A DNA stretch of 64,000 nt from positions 992,001 to 1,056,000 of the forward strand of contig NZ_AP025511.1 of NCBI RefSeq assembly GCF_024347635.1. Direction: 5' to 3'. How positions within the stretch are numbered: the stretch's first letter is position 1; each line of letters begins with the position of its first letter. The stretch comes from Vibrio tasmaniensis (GTDB lineage Bacteria; Pseudomonadota; Gammaproteobacteria; Enterobacterales; Vibrionaceae). Below the pieces are notes generated by a model, which did no database searches, was not told the DNA's origin, and saw nothing but the letters and a program-made list of their open reading frames with translations. A program made the translations under genes and the position numbers. Shown here one piece after another: positions 56,038 through 64,000 of the stretch.

Positions 56038-56055
56038 ATGACAATTTTGTGAAAT
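56038..56055 (-). promoter_or_regulatory. Pho-box-like site upstream of pstS
   Basis: On the minus strand ATTTCAC-AAAA-TTGTCAT fits the two 7-bp half sites with 4-bp spacer of a PhoB box (consensus CTGTCAT twice). The downstream half matches 6 of 7, the upstream half 4 of 7. It lies about 50 bp before the pstS start. Confidence 0.45.
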
Positions 56056-56242
56056 TCTATTTGCTCAATGTGTTGCTATTAGCTTAGTGAGTGAAAGCGA
56101 GCTGGGTTTACAAAAGCAGGGTTCGTTTCTGGGAGCAGGTCGGGTATTTTGTTTGCGCTTGTTCGCTAAAATGTTGGTTGAGTCCTAAGCTAAGTAGAGG
56201 GATTCACTACTTAGAAGTTTCTATGAAGTTACAAGGGGTGTT

Positions 56243-56605
56243 ATGTCCGTCATTCATATCGAACTGAATCGTCTTTTAATTGGAGCTGAGAAGCTCTGTA
56301 CATCTCGAAATCGCAGTTTACCTGTCGAGCTAGGCAAATCCCTTTATGAAGAGTGTGAGGGTGGTGTGCTGTTTTCTCAGGCTCATTATCTGCTCGACTC
56401 ATCTCATAGCGATTACACAAATGAGATCGCCTGCGTTAGTTTTGATGAGTCACTGTCATGTTGGTTGGTAATGGTGCCGCTAGAAGGTGATGTAGAAACC
56501 GACTCAGTAAATTGGGGGCCTTATCCTTACCTACCTCAATCGAAGGATCTTGATGCTATTTTGTCTGAAATAGAAAAAGACCCTAAATCGTACTTCTGGT
56601 CGTGA
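56243..56605 (+). CDS. Unknown protein of 120 residues
   Basis: The ORF begins MSVIHIELNRLLIGAEKLCT, with AAGGGG about seven bases before ATG. The protein is acidic, soluble, with four Cys residues and a C-terminal SEIEKDPKSYFWS. There is no signal peptide. The HIELNRLLIGAEK start suggests an amphipathic helix, and the centre (CVSFDESLSCWLVMVPLEGD) a small beta sheet. No family is recognised. Confidence 0.7.
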   Translation: MSVIHIELNRLLIGAEKLCTSRNRSLPVELGKSLYEECEGGVLFSQAHYLLDSSHSDYTNEIACVSFDESLSCWLVMVPLEGDVETDSVNWGPYPYLPQSKDLDAILSEIEKDPKSYFWS

Positions 56606-56683
56606 TTATTCTGTTGAGATGTTTGCGAGGGGCTTGATACCTAAAACGAACAACTTTTTTAAACTCACCACATTGCAACCTAT

Positions 56684-56758
56684 CTGCGTCACTAAAACGA
56701 TCTATGTTACTAAAAACTATCTACGTCACTACAAACGATGGGTGTCACTTCAAATTAT
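56684..56758. repeat. Four imperfect 18-19-nt tandem units
   Basis: CTGCGTCACTAAAACGAT, CTATGTTACTAAAAACTAT, CTACGTCACTACAAACGAT and GGGTGTCACTTCAAATTAT lie head to tail between two genes. The shared core is GTCACTANAAACGAT. No ORF runs through it. Confidence 0.7.
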
Positions 56759-56778
56759 GCCAATAAGATTGCGTAGTT

Positions 56779-56826
56779 ATACCAATCACAGTGAGTAAGT
56801 GATCCGTGATTTACTACGATTGGTAT
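56779..56826. repeat. Family A MITE-like element, short copy
   Basis: A 48-bp version of the element at 6129: ATACCAATCACAGTGAGTAA at the left and TTTACTACGATTGGTAT at the right, with most of the interior deleted. Its last base is the first base of the leftward AraC gene stop codon (TTA read on the plus strand), so the element forms the 3' end of that gene. Confidence 0.75.
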
Positions 56827-57632
56827 TAATAAGATTGTGAAACCAAAGACCGGAAATCTTTTGGTGTTTTACCGTGATAGGTTTTAAAGGCGGTACTAAA
56901 ATGCGCCGCACTTTTAAACCCGGATTCATAAGCAATTTGAGTAATCGATTTGTTCGATGTTCTGAGTTGCGTGGCTGCGTGGGCGATTCGCTTTATCTTC
57001 AAGAGGTTTGAAAACGAAAGGTCTTCCGCCGATAAACGGCGTTTAAGTGTGGCTGGTGACATCCCCATATAGCTGGCTAGAGTATCGAGTGATATATTAT
57101 TTTCTATGTTCTGTTCAATGTAATGGATGACCTTTTGTGTCACGGTCAATCGAGATATTCGACTAATAATCGCTAATAGTTCAGGGTACTGCTCGACCAT
57201 CAAAGACAGCAAACCTAAGCCTAGCTGGGTGAGTGCGTAATCATTCTTAGTCGAAGAATTAGCGAGCGACATGATGAGCTCTTTCAACTGGTAGATTTCA
57301 GTATCAGTTTGATTGAACTTAATGTACTTATCTGGAGTTCGAATAGGTTCTAGATCACTGAACTGATTTATGAACTTTTGGAAAATTGCCAAATCAAAAT
57401 CTAAGCAGATCGCACTAAACTCACCATTTTCAGTGTCGACCATAATGTCTTTAATCTGACCAGAATTATAAAGCGTGAAATCACCCGCTTTTAACGAGGC
57501 TTGAGTGCCATTGGGTAGCACAAAAGATATGCTTCCTTTCGATACCATAAAGATACCATTTTTAGAGGCGGGGTAGCGTTCGCGTTTCCTGGGAATAAAG
57601 TTTCTGAATTGAGTGACCGTGATTGATGGCAT
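56826..57632 (-). CDS. AraC-family transcriptional regulator
   Basis: A 268-residue regulator. The N-terminal part (about 1-150) is a cupin-like ligand or dimerisation domain (SFVLPNGTQASLKAGDFTLY); the C-terminal double helix-turn-helix (about 165-262) shows SLDTLASYMGMSPATLKRRL and the signature SITQIAYESGFKSAAHFSTA followed by FKTYHGKTPKDFR. The effector and target are unknown. It stands alone. The first part resembles the ToxT-like/RhaS-type cupin regulators in vibrios. Confidence 0.88.
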   Translation of the reverse strand: MPSITVTQFRNFIPRKRERYPASKNGIFMVSKGSISFVLPNGTQASLKAGDFTLYNSGQIKDIMVDTENGEFSAICLDFDLAIFQKFINQFSDLEPIRTPDKYIKFNQTDTEIYQLKELIMSLANSSTKNDYALTQLGLGLLSLMVEQYPELLAIISRISRLTVTQKVIHYIEQNIENNISLDTLASYMGMSPATLKRRLSAEDLSFSNLLKIKRIAHAATQLRTSNKSITQIAYESGFKSAAHFSTAFKTYHGKTPKDFRSLVSQSY

Positions 57633-57698
57633 AGTGAGCTTCTTTGGCGTTGTAGATTAATAGCTTTTTTAAGTATTGTTTAAGCATGAGGCATTTAC

Positions 57699-57726
57699 AA
57701 AAAAGGCGCTAACAATTAGCGCCTTT
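57699..57726 (-). terminator. Terminator of rnb
   Basis: On the minus strand AAAGGCGCTAA (57726-57716) pairs with TTAGCGCCTTT (57712-57702), followed by TTTTTT in total. It lies about 70 bp beyond the rnb stop codon. Confidence 0.9.
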
Positions 57727-57742
57727 AAGAAGTAAAACTTTG

Positions 57743-57802
57743 AAGCTTTTGACCTTGCAAGCTTTGACCTTGAAAGCCGTAACCGTTAAAGCTCTTAAGC
57801 TT
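57743..57802. repeat. Four 15-nt imperfect tandem units spanning the rnb stop
   Basis: AAGCTTTTGACCTTG, CAAGCTTTGACCTTG, AAAGCCGTAACCGTT and AAAGCTCTTAAGCTT follow each other on the plus strand. The last unit carries the stop codon of the leftward rnb gene (57795-57797); the others lie beyond the stop. Confidence 0.6.
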
Positions 57803-59801
57803 CGGCTTCGTTTGTCGTTTCAGGCTCGCTAGGCAAGTCCGCAAATACTTGAGTAGGTTTTGCTACTAAGTTACGGTTTTCCTGATTAACTTCGGAGAGA
57901 ACTACTTCTAAAACGTCTCCCAGTTTGTATACCATTTCTTTATCAATAGATACAGTACCCATATCACCATTGCACTCTATTCTCTCTTTATTATCAAGAA
58001 TGAGAGAGCCTGGGATAAACGCAGCAGCACCATTTTCGAGTAGACGCACACGCATACCTGCGCGATTAATATCGAAGATCTCTGCTTGGAATCGAGTTTC
58101 TTCTACAGGGGCGTTTGCTAGAGTACGAGCGTACAACCAGTCGCCTACATTACGTTCTGCCATACCGTGGTGACGGCGGTGCAGGGCAAGTTCATCACCA
58201 ATGGTTTCGTCTGGTGTTTGAATCGGCGCTTTACCTAAGATGTGTGCTTTAAGCATACGGTGGTTAATCATGTCACCGTATTTACGAATTGGAGATGTCC
58301 ACGTCGCGTAAATGTCTAGTCCCATCGCGTAGTGTGGTGCAGGTTCATTGCTGATCTCGCTGTACGCTTGGAACTTACGAATTCGGTTGTCGTAGTAGCT
58401 GTTGTCTAAAGAACCTAACCAACGACGCAGAGTCGCAAAACCTTCCAGAGAGACGATCTGCTCTTCAGTAAACGGTGTTTCTGCTTCTGGGTTAACTAGT
58501 TCTAGAACGTCTGTTAATTTCTCAGCTTTAAAACCAGAGTGACAGTTAAAGACACCTTGGTTAAAGCTATCTTTTAATACTCGACCTGCACAGATGTTCG
58601 CGCTGATCATCGACTCTTCAACCAACTTGTTTGCGCTACGACGCATGTCCGCGTGGATAGCGACAACATCGTTATCTTCGCTAAGTTCGAAGCGGTAGTC
58701 AGGGCGATCTGGGAACACTACAGCATTTGTCGAACGCCACGTTGAACGCGCTTGTGCGAATTGGTGAAGATCAGAAACAATTGCAGCAATCTCTTCTGAT
58801 GGTTGCCATTTCTCTGATGCACCGGTTTCTAGCCAGTCTGATACGTGGTCGTAAGCAAGACGAGCGTGAGATTTGATGTTTGCAGCGAAGAAGTTAATGT
58901 CATCACCGATAACGCCATCTTTAGATACCGTTACTGTACAGCAAAGAGCAGGGCGAACTTCATTCTCGATCAGTGAGCATAAGTTGTCAGCCAGATCGCG
59001 AGGTAACATAGGAATGTTACGGCCAGGCAGGTAAATAGTGAAACCACGCTCACGAGCCACTTTATCCATCGCGTCATCTGGAGAGATATAAGCCGTAGGA
59101 TCAGCAATTGCGATAGTCAGTTCAAAGTCACCGTTCTCTTTCTTCTTAGCGTAAAGCGCATCGTCCATATCTTTTGTGCTTTCGCCATCGATAGTCACAA
59201 AAGGGACGTGAGTCATGTCTACACGTTCAAGATCAGCGTCGTCTTTGATCTGCCAGTCATCGATGCCTTCAGGCTCGCTGTTTGGTAGGTCATTTTGCGC
59301 TAGCGTTACCCACCAAGGCGCGATCTTGTCGTCAGCGTCTGTGATTTTCTCAGAGATCTGAGCCAAGAAGCCGTTGTCACCTTTTAGCGGGTGTTGGACG
59401 ATATGAGCAACAACCCAGTCGCCTTCTTTAAGTGTTTCAGGGTTCAAACCCTTCTTTGCTCTCGCTTTCAGTTGCAGCTTTTTCAGTTGCGGGTGATCAG
59501 GAACAACGTTCAATCGACCTTTGAAAAGCTTAACTCGTGCAATAAAGCGAGTAAGACCTTGTTCAACTAATTCCTCTGGCTCTGCAACTTCGCGCTCTTT
59601 CTCTGTGCGAATGATGGCAATCACCTTGTCACCGTGCACACACTTTTTCATGTACGGCGGCGGGATGAAGAAGCTAGTTTTGCTATCGACTTCGAGAAAA
59701 CCAAACCCTTTTTCAGTGGCTTTGATCGTACCTTCCTTTTTAGGGAGGGTTTCTTGGATTTGCTGTTTAAGCTGAGCGAGTAGAGGATTATCTTGAAACA
59801 T
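57795..59801 (-). CDS. rnb: Exoribonuclease II
   Basis: A 668-residue RNase II: an N-terminal cold-shock-type domain ([20 protein letters not shown]), a second CSD, the RNB catalytic domain with the metal-binding Asp cluster [17 protein letters not shown] near residue 212, and a C-terminal S1 domain (about 560-650, [20 protein letters not shown]). Length agrees with RNase II (about 644-670), shorter than RNase R. By family knowledge it degrades single-stranded RNA 3' to 5' to nucleotides. It is divergent from csdA, 392 bp away. Confidence 0.93.
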   Translation of the reverse strand: MFQDNPLLAQLKQQIQETLPKKEGTIKATEKGFGFLEVDSKTSFFIPPPYMKKCVHGDKVIAIIRTEKEREVAEPEELVEQGLTRFIARVKLFKGRLNVVPDHPQLKKLQLKARAKKGLNPETLKEGDWVVAHIVQHPLKGDNGFLAQISEKITDADDKIAPWWVTLAQNDLPNSEPEGIDDWQIKDDADLERVDMTHVPFVTIDGESTKDMDDALYAKKKENGDFELTIAIADPTAYISPDDAMDKVARERGFTIYLPGRNIPMLPRDLADNLCSLIENEVRPALCCTVTVSKDGVIGDDINFFAANIKSHARLAYDHVSDWLETGASEKWQPSEEIAAIVSDLHQFAQARSTWRSTNAVVFPDRPDYRFELSEDNDVVAIHADMRRSANKLVEESMISANICAGRVLKDSFNQGVFNCHSGFKAEKLTDVLELVNPEAETPFTEEQIVSLEGFATLRRWLGSLDNSYYDNRIRKFQAYSEISNEPAPHYAMGLDIYATWTSPIRKYGDMINHRMLKAHILGKAPIQTPDETIGDELALHRRHHGMAERNVGDWLYARTLANAPVEETRFQAEIFDINRAGMRVRLLENGAAAFIPGSLILDNKERIECNGDMGTVSIDKEMVYKLGDVLEVVLSEVNQENRNLVAKPTQVFADLPSEPETTNEAEA

Positions 59802-60193
59802 CGTACTTTTATCTAACGAGAAAAATTGAACACACTATAATCATTGCGAGGCTCGATTACTACTTAAAGCAGAAGTGAGCGTAAATTAATTGCCCTCTTA
59901 TATAACTAGGTCAATTTGCTCGAAGTTTGGTGCTATGACGAGATATTCATCAAGTTTTGACGATATGATAGCCAGTGTTGATGTAAAACCGAAAAATATG
60001 TGATGTATTTCAATTTTTTCTGGCTTTTTTTATGCATTTAAGGAATAATCCGCCTCCCTTAGACGTCCCTAATGGCTTGAAGTGTTTTATTACTGCTTCG
60101 TAACTCTGAATGGAATCAGTATCTGATTGGATCAGTATTGGAATTGATAGAGCTCCCGGGACCTTTTGTTTACTTATATATAGTGGGATCCCA
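59802..60193. other. Divergent control region between rnb and csdA
   Basis: No ORF with a credible ribosome binding site was found. The part before csdA is a likely long leader; deaD/csdA messages have long 5' leaders in E. coli (established knowledge). The string ATCAGTAT occurs twice at 60116-60136. Other structure was not resolved by eye. Confidence 0.5.
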
Positions 60194-62200
60194 ATGTCCG
60201 AATCTGTAATTCAATTTAATGAATTAGCCCTAAACGAAAACATTCTTTCAGCTCTTGATAGCATGGGTTTCGTTTCTCCGACTCCAATCCAAGCAGCAGC
60301 TATTCCTCTTCTTCTTGAAGGCCGTGACGCACTAGGTAAAGCACAGACTGGTACTGGTAAAACAGCAGCATTCTCTCTGCCTTTACTTAACAAAATCAAC
60401 CTGAACCAACACAAACCACAAGCAATCATCATGGCTCCTACTCGTGAGCTAGCGATTCAAGTTGCTGCGGAAATCAAAAACTTAGGTCGTGACATCAACG
60501 GTCTTAAAGTACTTGAAATCTACGGTGGTGCTTCAATTGTTGACCAAATGCGTGCTCTAAGCCGCGGTGCTCACATTGTTGTTGGTACTCCAGGTCGTGT
60601 TAAAGACTTACTAACTCGTGACCGTCTACACCTAGATGAAGCGCATACATTTGTTCTTGATGAAGCAGATGAAATGCTGAAAATGGGCTTTGTAGATGAC
60701 GTTACTTGGATTCTTGAGCAAGCTCCAGAAACTGCACAACGCGTACTTTTCTCTGCAACTATGCCTCCAATGGTTAAGACTATTGTTGACCGTTACCTAC
60801 GTAACCCGGCTAGAGTTGACGTTGCTGGTACTAACCACACAGTTGACAAAGTAGCGCAGAATTACTGGGTTGTTAAAGGCGTAGAGAAAGACGAAGCAAT
60901 GTCTCGTCTTCTTGAAACTGAAGAAACTGACGCGTCAATCGTATTCGTACGTACTCGTCAAGACACTGAGCGTCTAGCTGACTGGCTATCTGCACGTGGC
61001 TTCAAAGCTGCTGCACTGCACGGTGATATTCCTCAGTCTCTACGTGAGCGCACTGTTGATCACATCAAACAAGGTGTTATCGACATCCTAGTTGCAACTG
61101 ACGTAGTAGCACGTGGTCTTGATGTTCCACGTATCACTCACGTATTCAACTACGACATCCCATTCGATGTTGAATCTTACATCCACCGTATTGGTCGTAC
61201 TGGCCGTGCTGGACGTAAAGGTAAAGCGATCCTACTAGTTCGCACTAACCAAATCCGTATGCTTCGCACTATCGAGCGTGTAACTAAGTCTCAAATGGAA
61301 GAAATCCAACTTCCAAAACGTGACGAAGTTGCTGCTGCACGTGTTGCTAAGCTTGGTGCTGAGCTTGAAACTGAGAAAGAGAGCAAAGCTCTAGAAAACT
61401 TCGCAGGTTTAATCTCTACACTACAAGAATCTCTAGAAGTTGATGCTGCTACTCTAGCTGCAATGCTTCTTAAGCGTCAGCAAGGTAAGAGCCCACTATT
61501 CTACGTTGGCGAAGACCCAATGATCGCTGCTATTGAGCGTGATAAGAACCGTCGCAAAGAGCGTCGTGAAGATCGTGACAATGGCCGTGACGGTGGTGGT
61601 CGTAACTTCAATACTCAAGATTGGGATACGTACCAACTACAAGTTGGCCGTGAGCAAGGCGTTCAGGTTAAAGACATCGTTGGCGCACTAGCAAACGAAC
61701 TAGGCCTAACTAAAGGTTCTATCGGTGCTATCAAGCTAGACCAAGGTTCTACTTACGTTCAACTGCCAAAAGCAATGAACTCTGAAACTGCTGGTAAGCT
61801 AAGCAAACTTCGCATTCGTCAAAAAGAAGCTGGCGCTGTAGTTGTTGATTTCAACGACTTCCGTGAGCCTCGTCGTGGCGGCGGTGGTCGTGATGGCAAC
61901 CGTGGCGGTCGTGATGGCGGTCGTGGCGGTCGTGATGGTGGCGGCTACCGTGGTAACCGTGAAGGCGGTAATCGCGAAGGTGGTAACCGTGAAGGTGGCA
62001 ATGGCGGTCGTGGTGGCTACCGTGGCAACCGTGACGGCGCACGTGATGGTAACTCTGCTGGTGGTCGTGATGGCGAGCGTCGCTTTGACCGTAACCGTGG
62101 TGGCGATCACCGTGGTAACCACCGTGGCGAACGTGGCCATGGCAACGCAGCAGGCAATGGCGGCAACCGCGGTCGTCGTCCAGAGCGTAGCGAAGGTTAA
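60194..62200 (+). CDS. csdA: Cold-shock DEAD-box RNA helicase CsdA/DeaD
   Basis: A 668-residue helicase with core motifs at about 10-370: KAQTGTGKT, PTRELAIQVAAEI, VLDEADEMLKMGF, SATMPP, HRIGRTGRAG. Residues about 470-560 match the CsdA/DeaD RNA-binding region (DIVGALANELGLTKGSIGAI). The last 100 residues are a disordered RGG-type tail of short repeats (RDGG, REGGN). Start at ATG 60194 (MSESVIQFNEL); the frame is open to 60110, but those residues do not belong. By family knowledge it remodels ribosomes and structured mRNA at low temperature and can join a cold-shock degradosome. Confidence 0.93.
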   Translation: MSESVIQFNELALNENILSALDSMGFVSPTPIQAAAIPLLLEGRDALGKAQTGTGKTAAFSLPLLNKINLNQHKPQAIIMAPTRELAIQVAAEIKNLGRDINGLKVLEIYGGASIVDQMRALSRGAHIVVGTPGRVKDLLTRDRLHLDEAHTFVLDEADEMLKMGFVDDVTWILEQAPETAQRVLFSATMPPMVKTIVDRYLRNPARVDVAGTNHTVDKVAQNYWVVKGVEKDEAMSRLLETEETDASIVFVRTRQDTERLADWLSARGFKAAALHGDIPQSLRERTVDHIKQGVIDILVATDVVARGLDVPRITHVFNYDIPFDVESYIHRIGRTGRAGRKGKAILLVRTNQIRMLRTIERVTKSQMEEIQLPKRDEVAAARVAKLGAELETEKESKALENFAGLISTLQESLEVDAATLAAMLLKRQQGKSPLFYVGEDPMIAAIERDKNRRKERREDRDNGRDGGGRNFNTQDWDTYQLQVGREQGVQVKDIVGALANELGLTKGSIGAIKLDQGSTYVQLPKAMNSETAGKLSKLRIRQKEAGAVVVDFNDFREPRRGGGGRDGNRGGRDGGRGGRDGGGYRGNREGGNREGGNREGGNGGRGGYRGNRDGARDGNSAGGRDGERRFDRNRGGDHRGNHRGERGHGNAAGNGGNRGRRPERSEG

Positions 62201-62241
62201 TCAACCTGTCGTTTAGACGCTTTAGTCTAGACTTTGAATTT

Positions 62242-62270
62242 AAAAGCCGAGCTTAATGCTCGGCTTTTTT
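62242..62270 (+). terminator. Terminator of csdA
   Basis: AAAAGCCGAGC (62242-62252) pairs with GCTCGGCTTTT (62258-62268), followed by T residues. Confidence 0.92.
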
Positions 62271-62624
62271 GTGCCTGCTATTTCATTTGTCGCGCCTGTA
62301 GCACGTCCTGATCCCTAGTTTAGATTGTGCCTCGTAACACAAGGCAATCACACTCACATGCGCTTAAGGCGTAGTTTAGGGTGTTTGGTCTGGAAGTATG
62401 GGAGTCGATCGATGTCTAGCAAAAGAAATGCACAGCTATAATGAAGAATGATATTAAATTTTGACCTAAGAATAGATCAACCGTTCGATCCATGTCTGTT
62501 AGATCTTCAAGTTCTGGGTCGTAGTTAAACGCCTTAAACCTATCAATGGAGATTGGTAACTAACGAGCTCTGTATTTAAATGTTGTACTGTATTTTTTGA
62601 AGTCGCAGCGTAGAAAGATAGCTT
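62271..62624. other. Gene-poor stretch with a possible leftward gene remnant
   Basis: A minus-strand frame is open from 62559 to the stop at 62416 (47 codons) and reads LPISIDRFKAFNYDPELEDL and on, but has no usable start codon at its 5' end. It could be the tail of a decayed gene; no family is recognised. Nothing else stands out. Confidence 0.3.
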
Positions 62625-62706
62625 GGTTTATAGGTTTATAGGTTTATAGGTTTATAGGTTTATAGGTTTATAGGTTTATAGGTTTATAGGTTTATAGGTT
62701 TATAGG
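62625..62706. repeat. Octanucleotide array, ten exact GGTTTATA units
   Basis: GGTTTATA is repeated ten times without error at 62625-62704, followed by a further GG. The array lies about 300 bp upstream of the ackA start codon and about 350 bp downstream of the csdA terminator. Perfect arrays of this length are hypermutable by slipped-strand mispairing in other bacteria (established knowledge). Between 62707 and 63002 I see no ORF. Confidence 0.95.
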
Positions 62707-63002
62707 GCTTAATCCATGAATTAGGCTCTTGAATAAGCTTTCAACACCAGATGACTTTGTTCTCTATGTGGTTTGTATGAATCTATCAGTTTCATAAGTT
62801 CATTTGCTTCATCTAATTCAACTATTTTTTAATTTTCGTTCTCGAAAGAAATAAATTAATGACTAAGATCAACTTAACTGTGTTCATTTAGTGGTTTTTG
62901 CAAAACAAAAGTTGAAAGATTCAAAAATTATTGAATAATGGCCTTAACTAAAATTGAAGTAAACACTTCATCCAATTCGTACTGAAACAGGATCCATATC
63001 CA

Positions 63003-64000
63003 ATGTCTAATTCGTTTGTTCTGGTTATTAACTCGGGTAGTTCATCCCTAAAATTTGCTGTCATTAATTCTGTTTCTGGTGACGCAGTATTAAGTGGCTT
63101 AGGGGAGTGTTTTGGTCTTGAGGATGCTCGCATGAGCTGGAAGTATCAAGGTCAGAAAACAGAAATTGCTATTCAAGGTGAGGATAACCACCACAAAATT
63201 GCCATTGGCAAATTGGTAGGCCTGATGGAAGATTTAGGCTTCACGGCAGATATCGTGGCTATCGGTCACCGTATCGTTCACGGTGGTGAGAAGTTCACTC
63301 AAACTGTTCGCATTACTGAAGAAGTAACAAGTGAGATTGAGAGTCTATCTGACCTAGCTCCACTTCATAACCCGGCAGGTGCTATCGGTATCCGTGCTGC
63401 GATTGAAGCTTTCCCTTCTCTACCTCAGTTCGCTGTATTTGATACGGCTTTCCACCAAACAATGCCGCAACGTGCGTTTACGGGTGCAATCGCAAAAGAA
63501 CTATACACAGACTTCGGTGTTCGTCGTTACGGTTTCCACGGTACTAGCCATTACTTCGTTAGCCGTGAAGCTGCGAAAATGGTCAACAAGCCAGTTGAAG
63601 AAGCTAGCTTTATCTCTGTTCACCTAGGTAACGGCGCTTCTGTATGTGCTATCAAAGACGGTAACAGTGTTGATACTTCAATGGGTTTCACACCGCTTTC
63701 TGGCCTTATGATGGGCACACGTTGTGGTGATTTAGACCCAGGTATCATCGAATACCTACTTAAAAAAGGTTGGTCACAAGAGCAAGTCTTTAACTCTCTA
63801 AACAAGGAGTCTGGCTTCCTTGGCGTGTCTGGTCTTACGAGCGATGCTCGTGGCATCCTAGAAGCGATGGAAGAGGGCCACGAAGGCGCTAAGCTTGCTT
63901 TCGAGGTGTTTACTTACCGCGTAGCTAAATACGTTGCTTCTTACCTTGCAACACTAGATTCTTTAGACGGCATCATCTTCACTGGTGGTATCGGCGAGAA
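63003..64000 (+). CDS. ackA: Acetate kinase, N-terminal 332 residues
   Basis: The gene starts at ATG 63003 and runs off the right edge without a stop. Diagnostic ASKHA motifs are all present: VLVINSGSSSLKFAV at the start, GHRIVHGGEKFT near 90, FDTAFHQTMP near 147, RRYGFHGTSHYFVS near 175 and HLGNGAS near 207. Full-length AckA has about 400 residues, so roughly 70 are missing. By family knowledge it makes acetate and ATP from acetyl phosphate and ADP, normally with Pta next door, which would lie outside the window. Confidence 0.95.
   Translation, partial: MSNSFVLVINSGSSSLKFAVINSVSGDAVLSGLGECFGLEDARMSWKYQGQKTEIAIQGEDNHHKIAIGKLVGLMEDLGFTADIVAIGHRIVHGGEKFTQTVRITEEVTSEIESLSDLAPLHNPAGAIGIRAAIEAFPSLPQFAVFDTAFHQTMPQRAFTGAIAKELYTDFGVRRYGFHGTSHYFVSREAAKMVNKPVEEASFISVHLGNGASVCAIKDGNSVDTSMGFTPLSGLMMGTRCGDLDPGIIEYLLKKGWSQEQVFNSLNKESGFLGVSGLTSDARGILEAMEEGHEGAKLAFEVFTYRVAKYVASYLATLDSLDGIIFTGGIGE

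Noticed and set aside
61799-62216. Long ORFs on both strands inside the csdA tail
   Set aside because: They are shadows of the repetitive Gly/Arg codons, have low-complexity products and no ribosome binding sites.
62625-62706. Possible CRISPR array
   Set aside because: The units are 8 bp and contiguous, with no spacers and no cas genes.

Overview
The window looks like part of a Vibrio genome (Gammaproteobacteria). The evidence is the mix of clearly recognisable vibrio-type genes (a vibrio-like porin, a DUF3187-type outer membrane protein, an Scs thiol-redox locus, DbpA, CsdA/DeaD, RNase II, AckA, FdxA, PepT, an SgrR-type regulator) at moderate A+T with very regular Rho-independent terminators. 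Several of these genes lie, from memory, on the second chromosome of vibrios; that placement is inference. No rRNA, tRNA, CRISPR array, prophage or complete insertion sequence was seen.

Layout. 1-4.2 kb: a leftward copper/thiol redox locus (small membrane protein, scsB, scsD, start of scsC) and a small conserved gene. 4.4-11 kb: an MscS-type channel, a long RecX-family protein, a LuxR-type regulator divergent from a DUF3187-like outer membrane protein, a porin and a small unknown gene. 11-13 kb: a leftward M3 metallopeptidase. 13.2-28.8 kb: the dominant feature, a six-gene rightward operon for a 3065-residue type I secreted adhesin with its ABC transporter, HlyD adaptor, TolC-type outer membrane channel, an OmpA-type lipoprotein and a PstS-like periplasmic binding protein, closed by a strong terminator. 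29-36 kb: an unknown periplasmic protein, two small unannotated-type ORFs, an aldo/keto reductase, DbpA, a frame-disrupted lipoprotein gene, a DEDDh exonuclease, a PPC-domain protein and an RhlE-like helicase. 36.6-45 kb: BluB, an SgrR-type regulator, a large lipoprotein, a COG2509 flavoprotein, FdxA, a TrmH-family methyltransferase and a second aldo/keto reductase. 45-54 kb: PepT, a DM13 protein, a second MscS channel, dCMP deaminase and an RND efflux pair. 54-64 kb: a MaoC-fold protein, a stand-alone PstS with a Pho-box-like site, an AraC regulator, RNase II divergent from CsdA, and the start of ackA at the right edge.

How the genes work together. The adhesin operon is self-contained: the three envelope components form the export channel, and the last two genes, translationally coupled by TAATG overlaps, probably act in anchoring, sensing or maturation of the adhesin at the cell surface. 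RNA metabolism is well represented (three DEAD-box helicases, RNase II, an RNA methyltransferase). Envelope stress functions recur (two MscS channels, Scs system, RND pump, porin).

Beyond genes, the window has an unusual wealth of short repeats: two families of small inverted-repeat (MITE-like) elements, each with a long and a short copy; an octanucleotide array of ten exact units upstream of ackA; and several imperfect tandem arrays of 9-19 nt, three of which begin at the stop codon of the upstream gene. These repeats and the two accessory genes of the adhesin operon are the best candidates for something undescribed.
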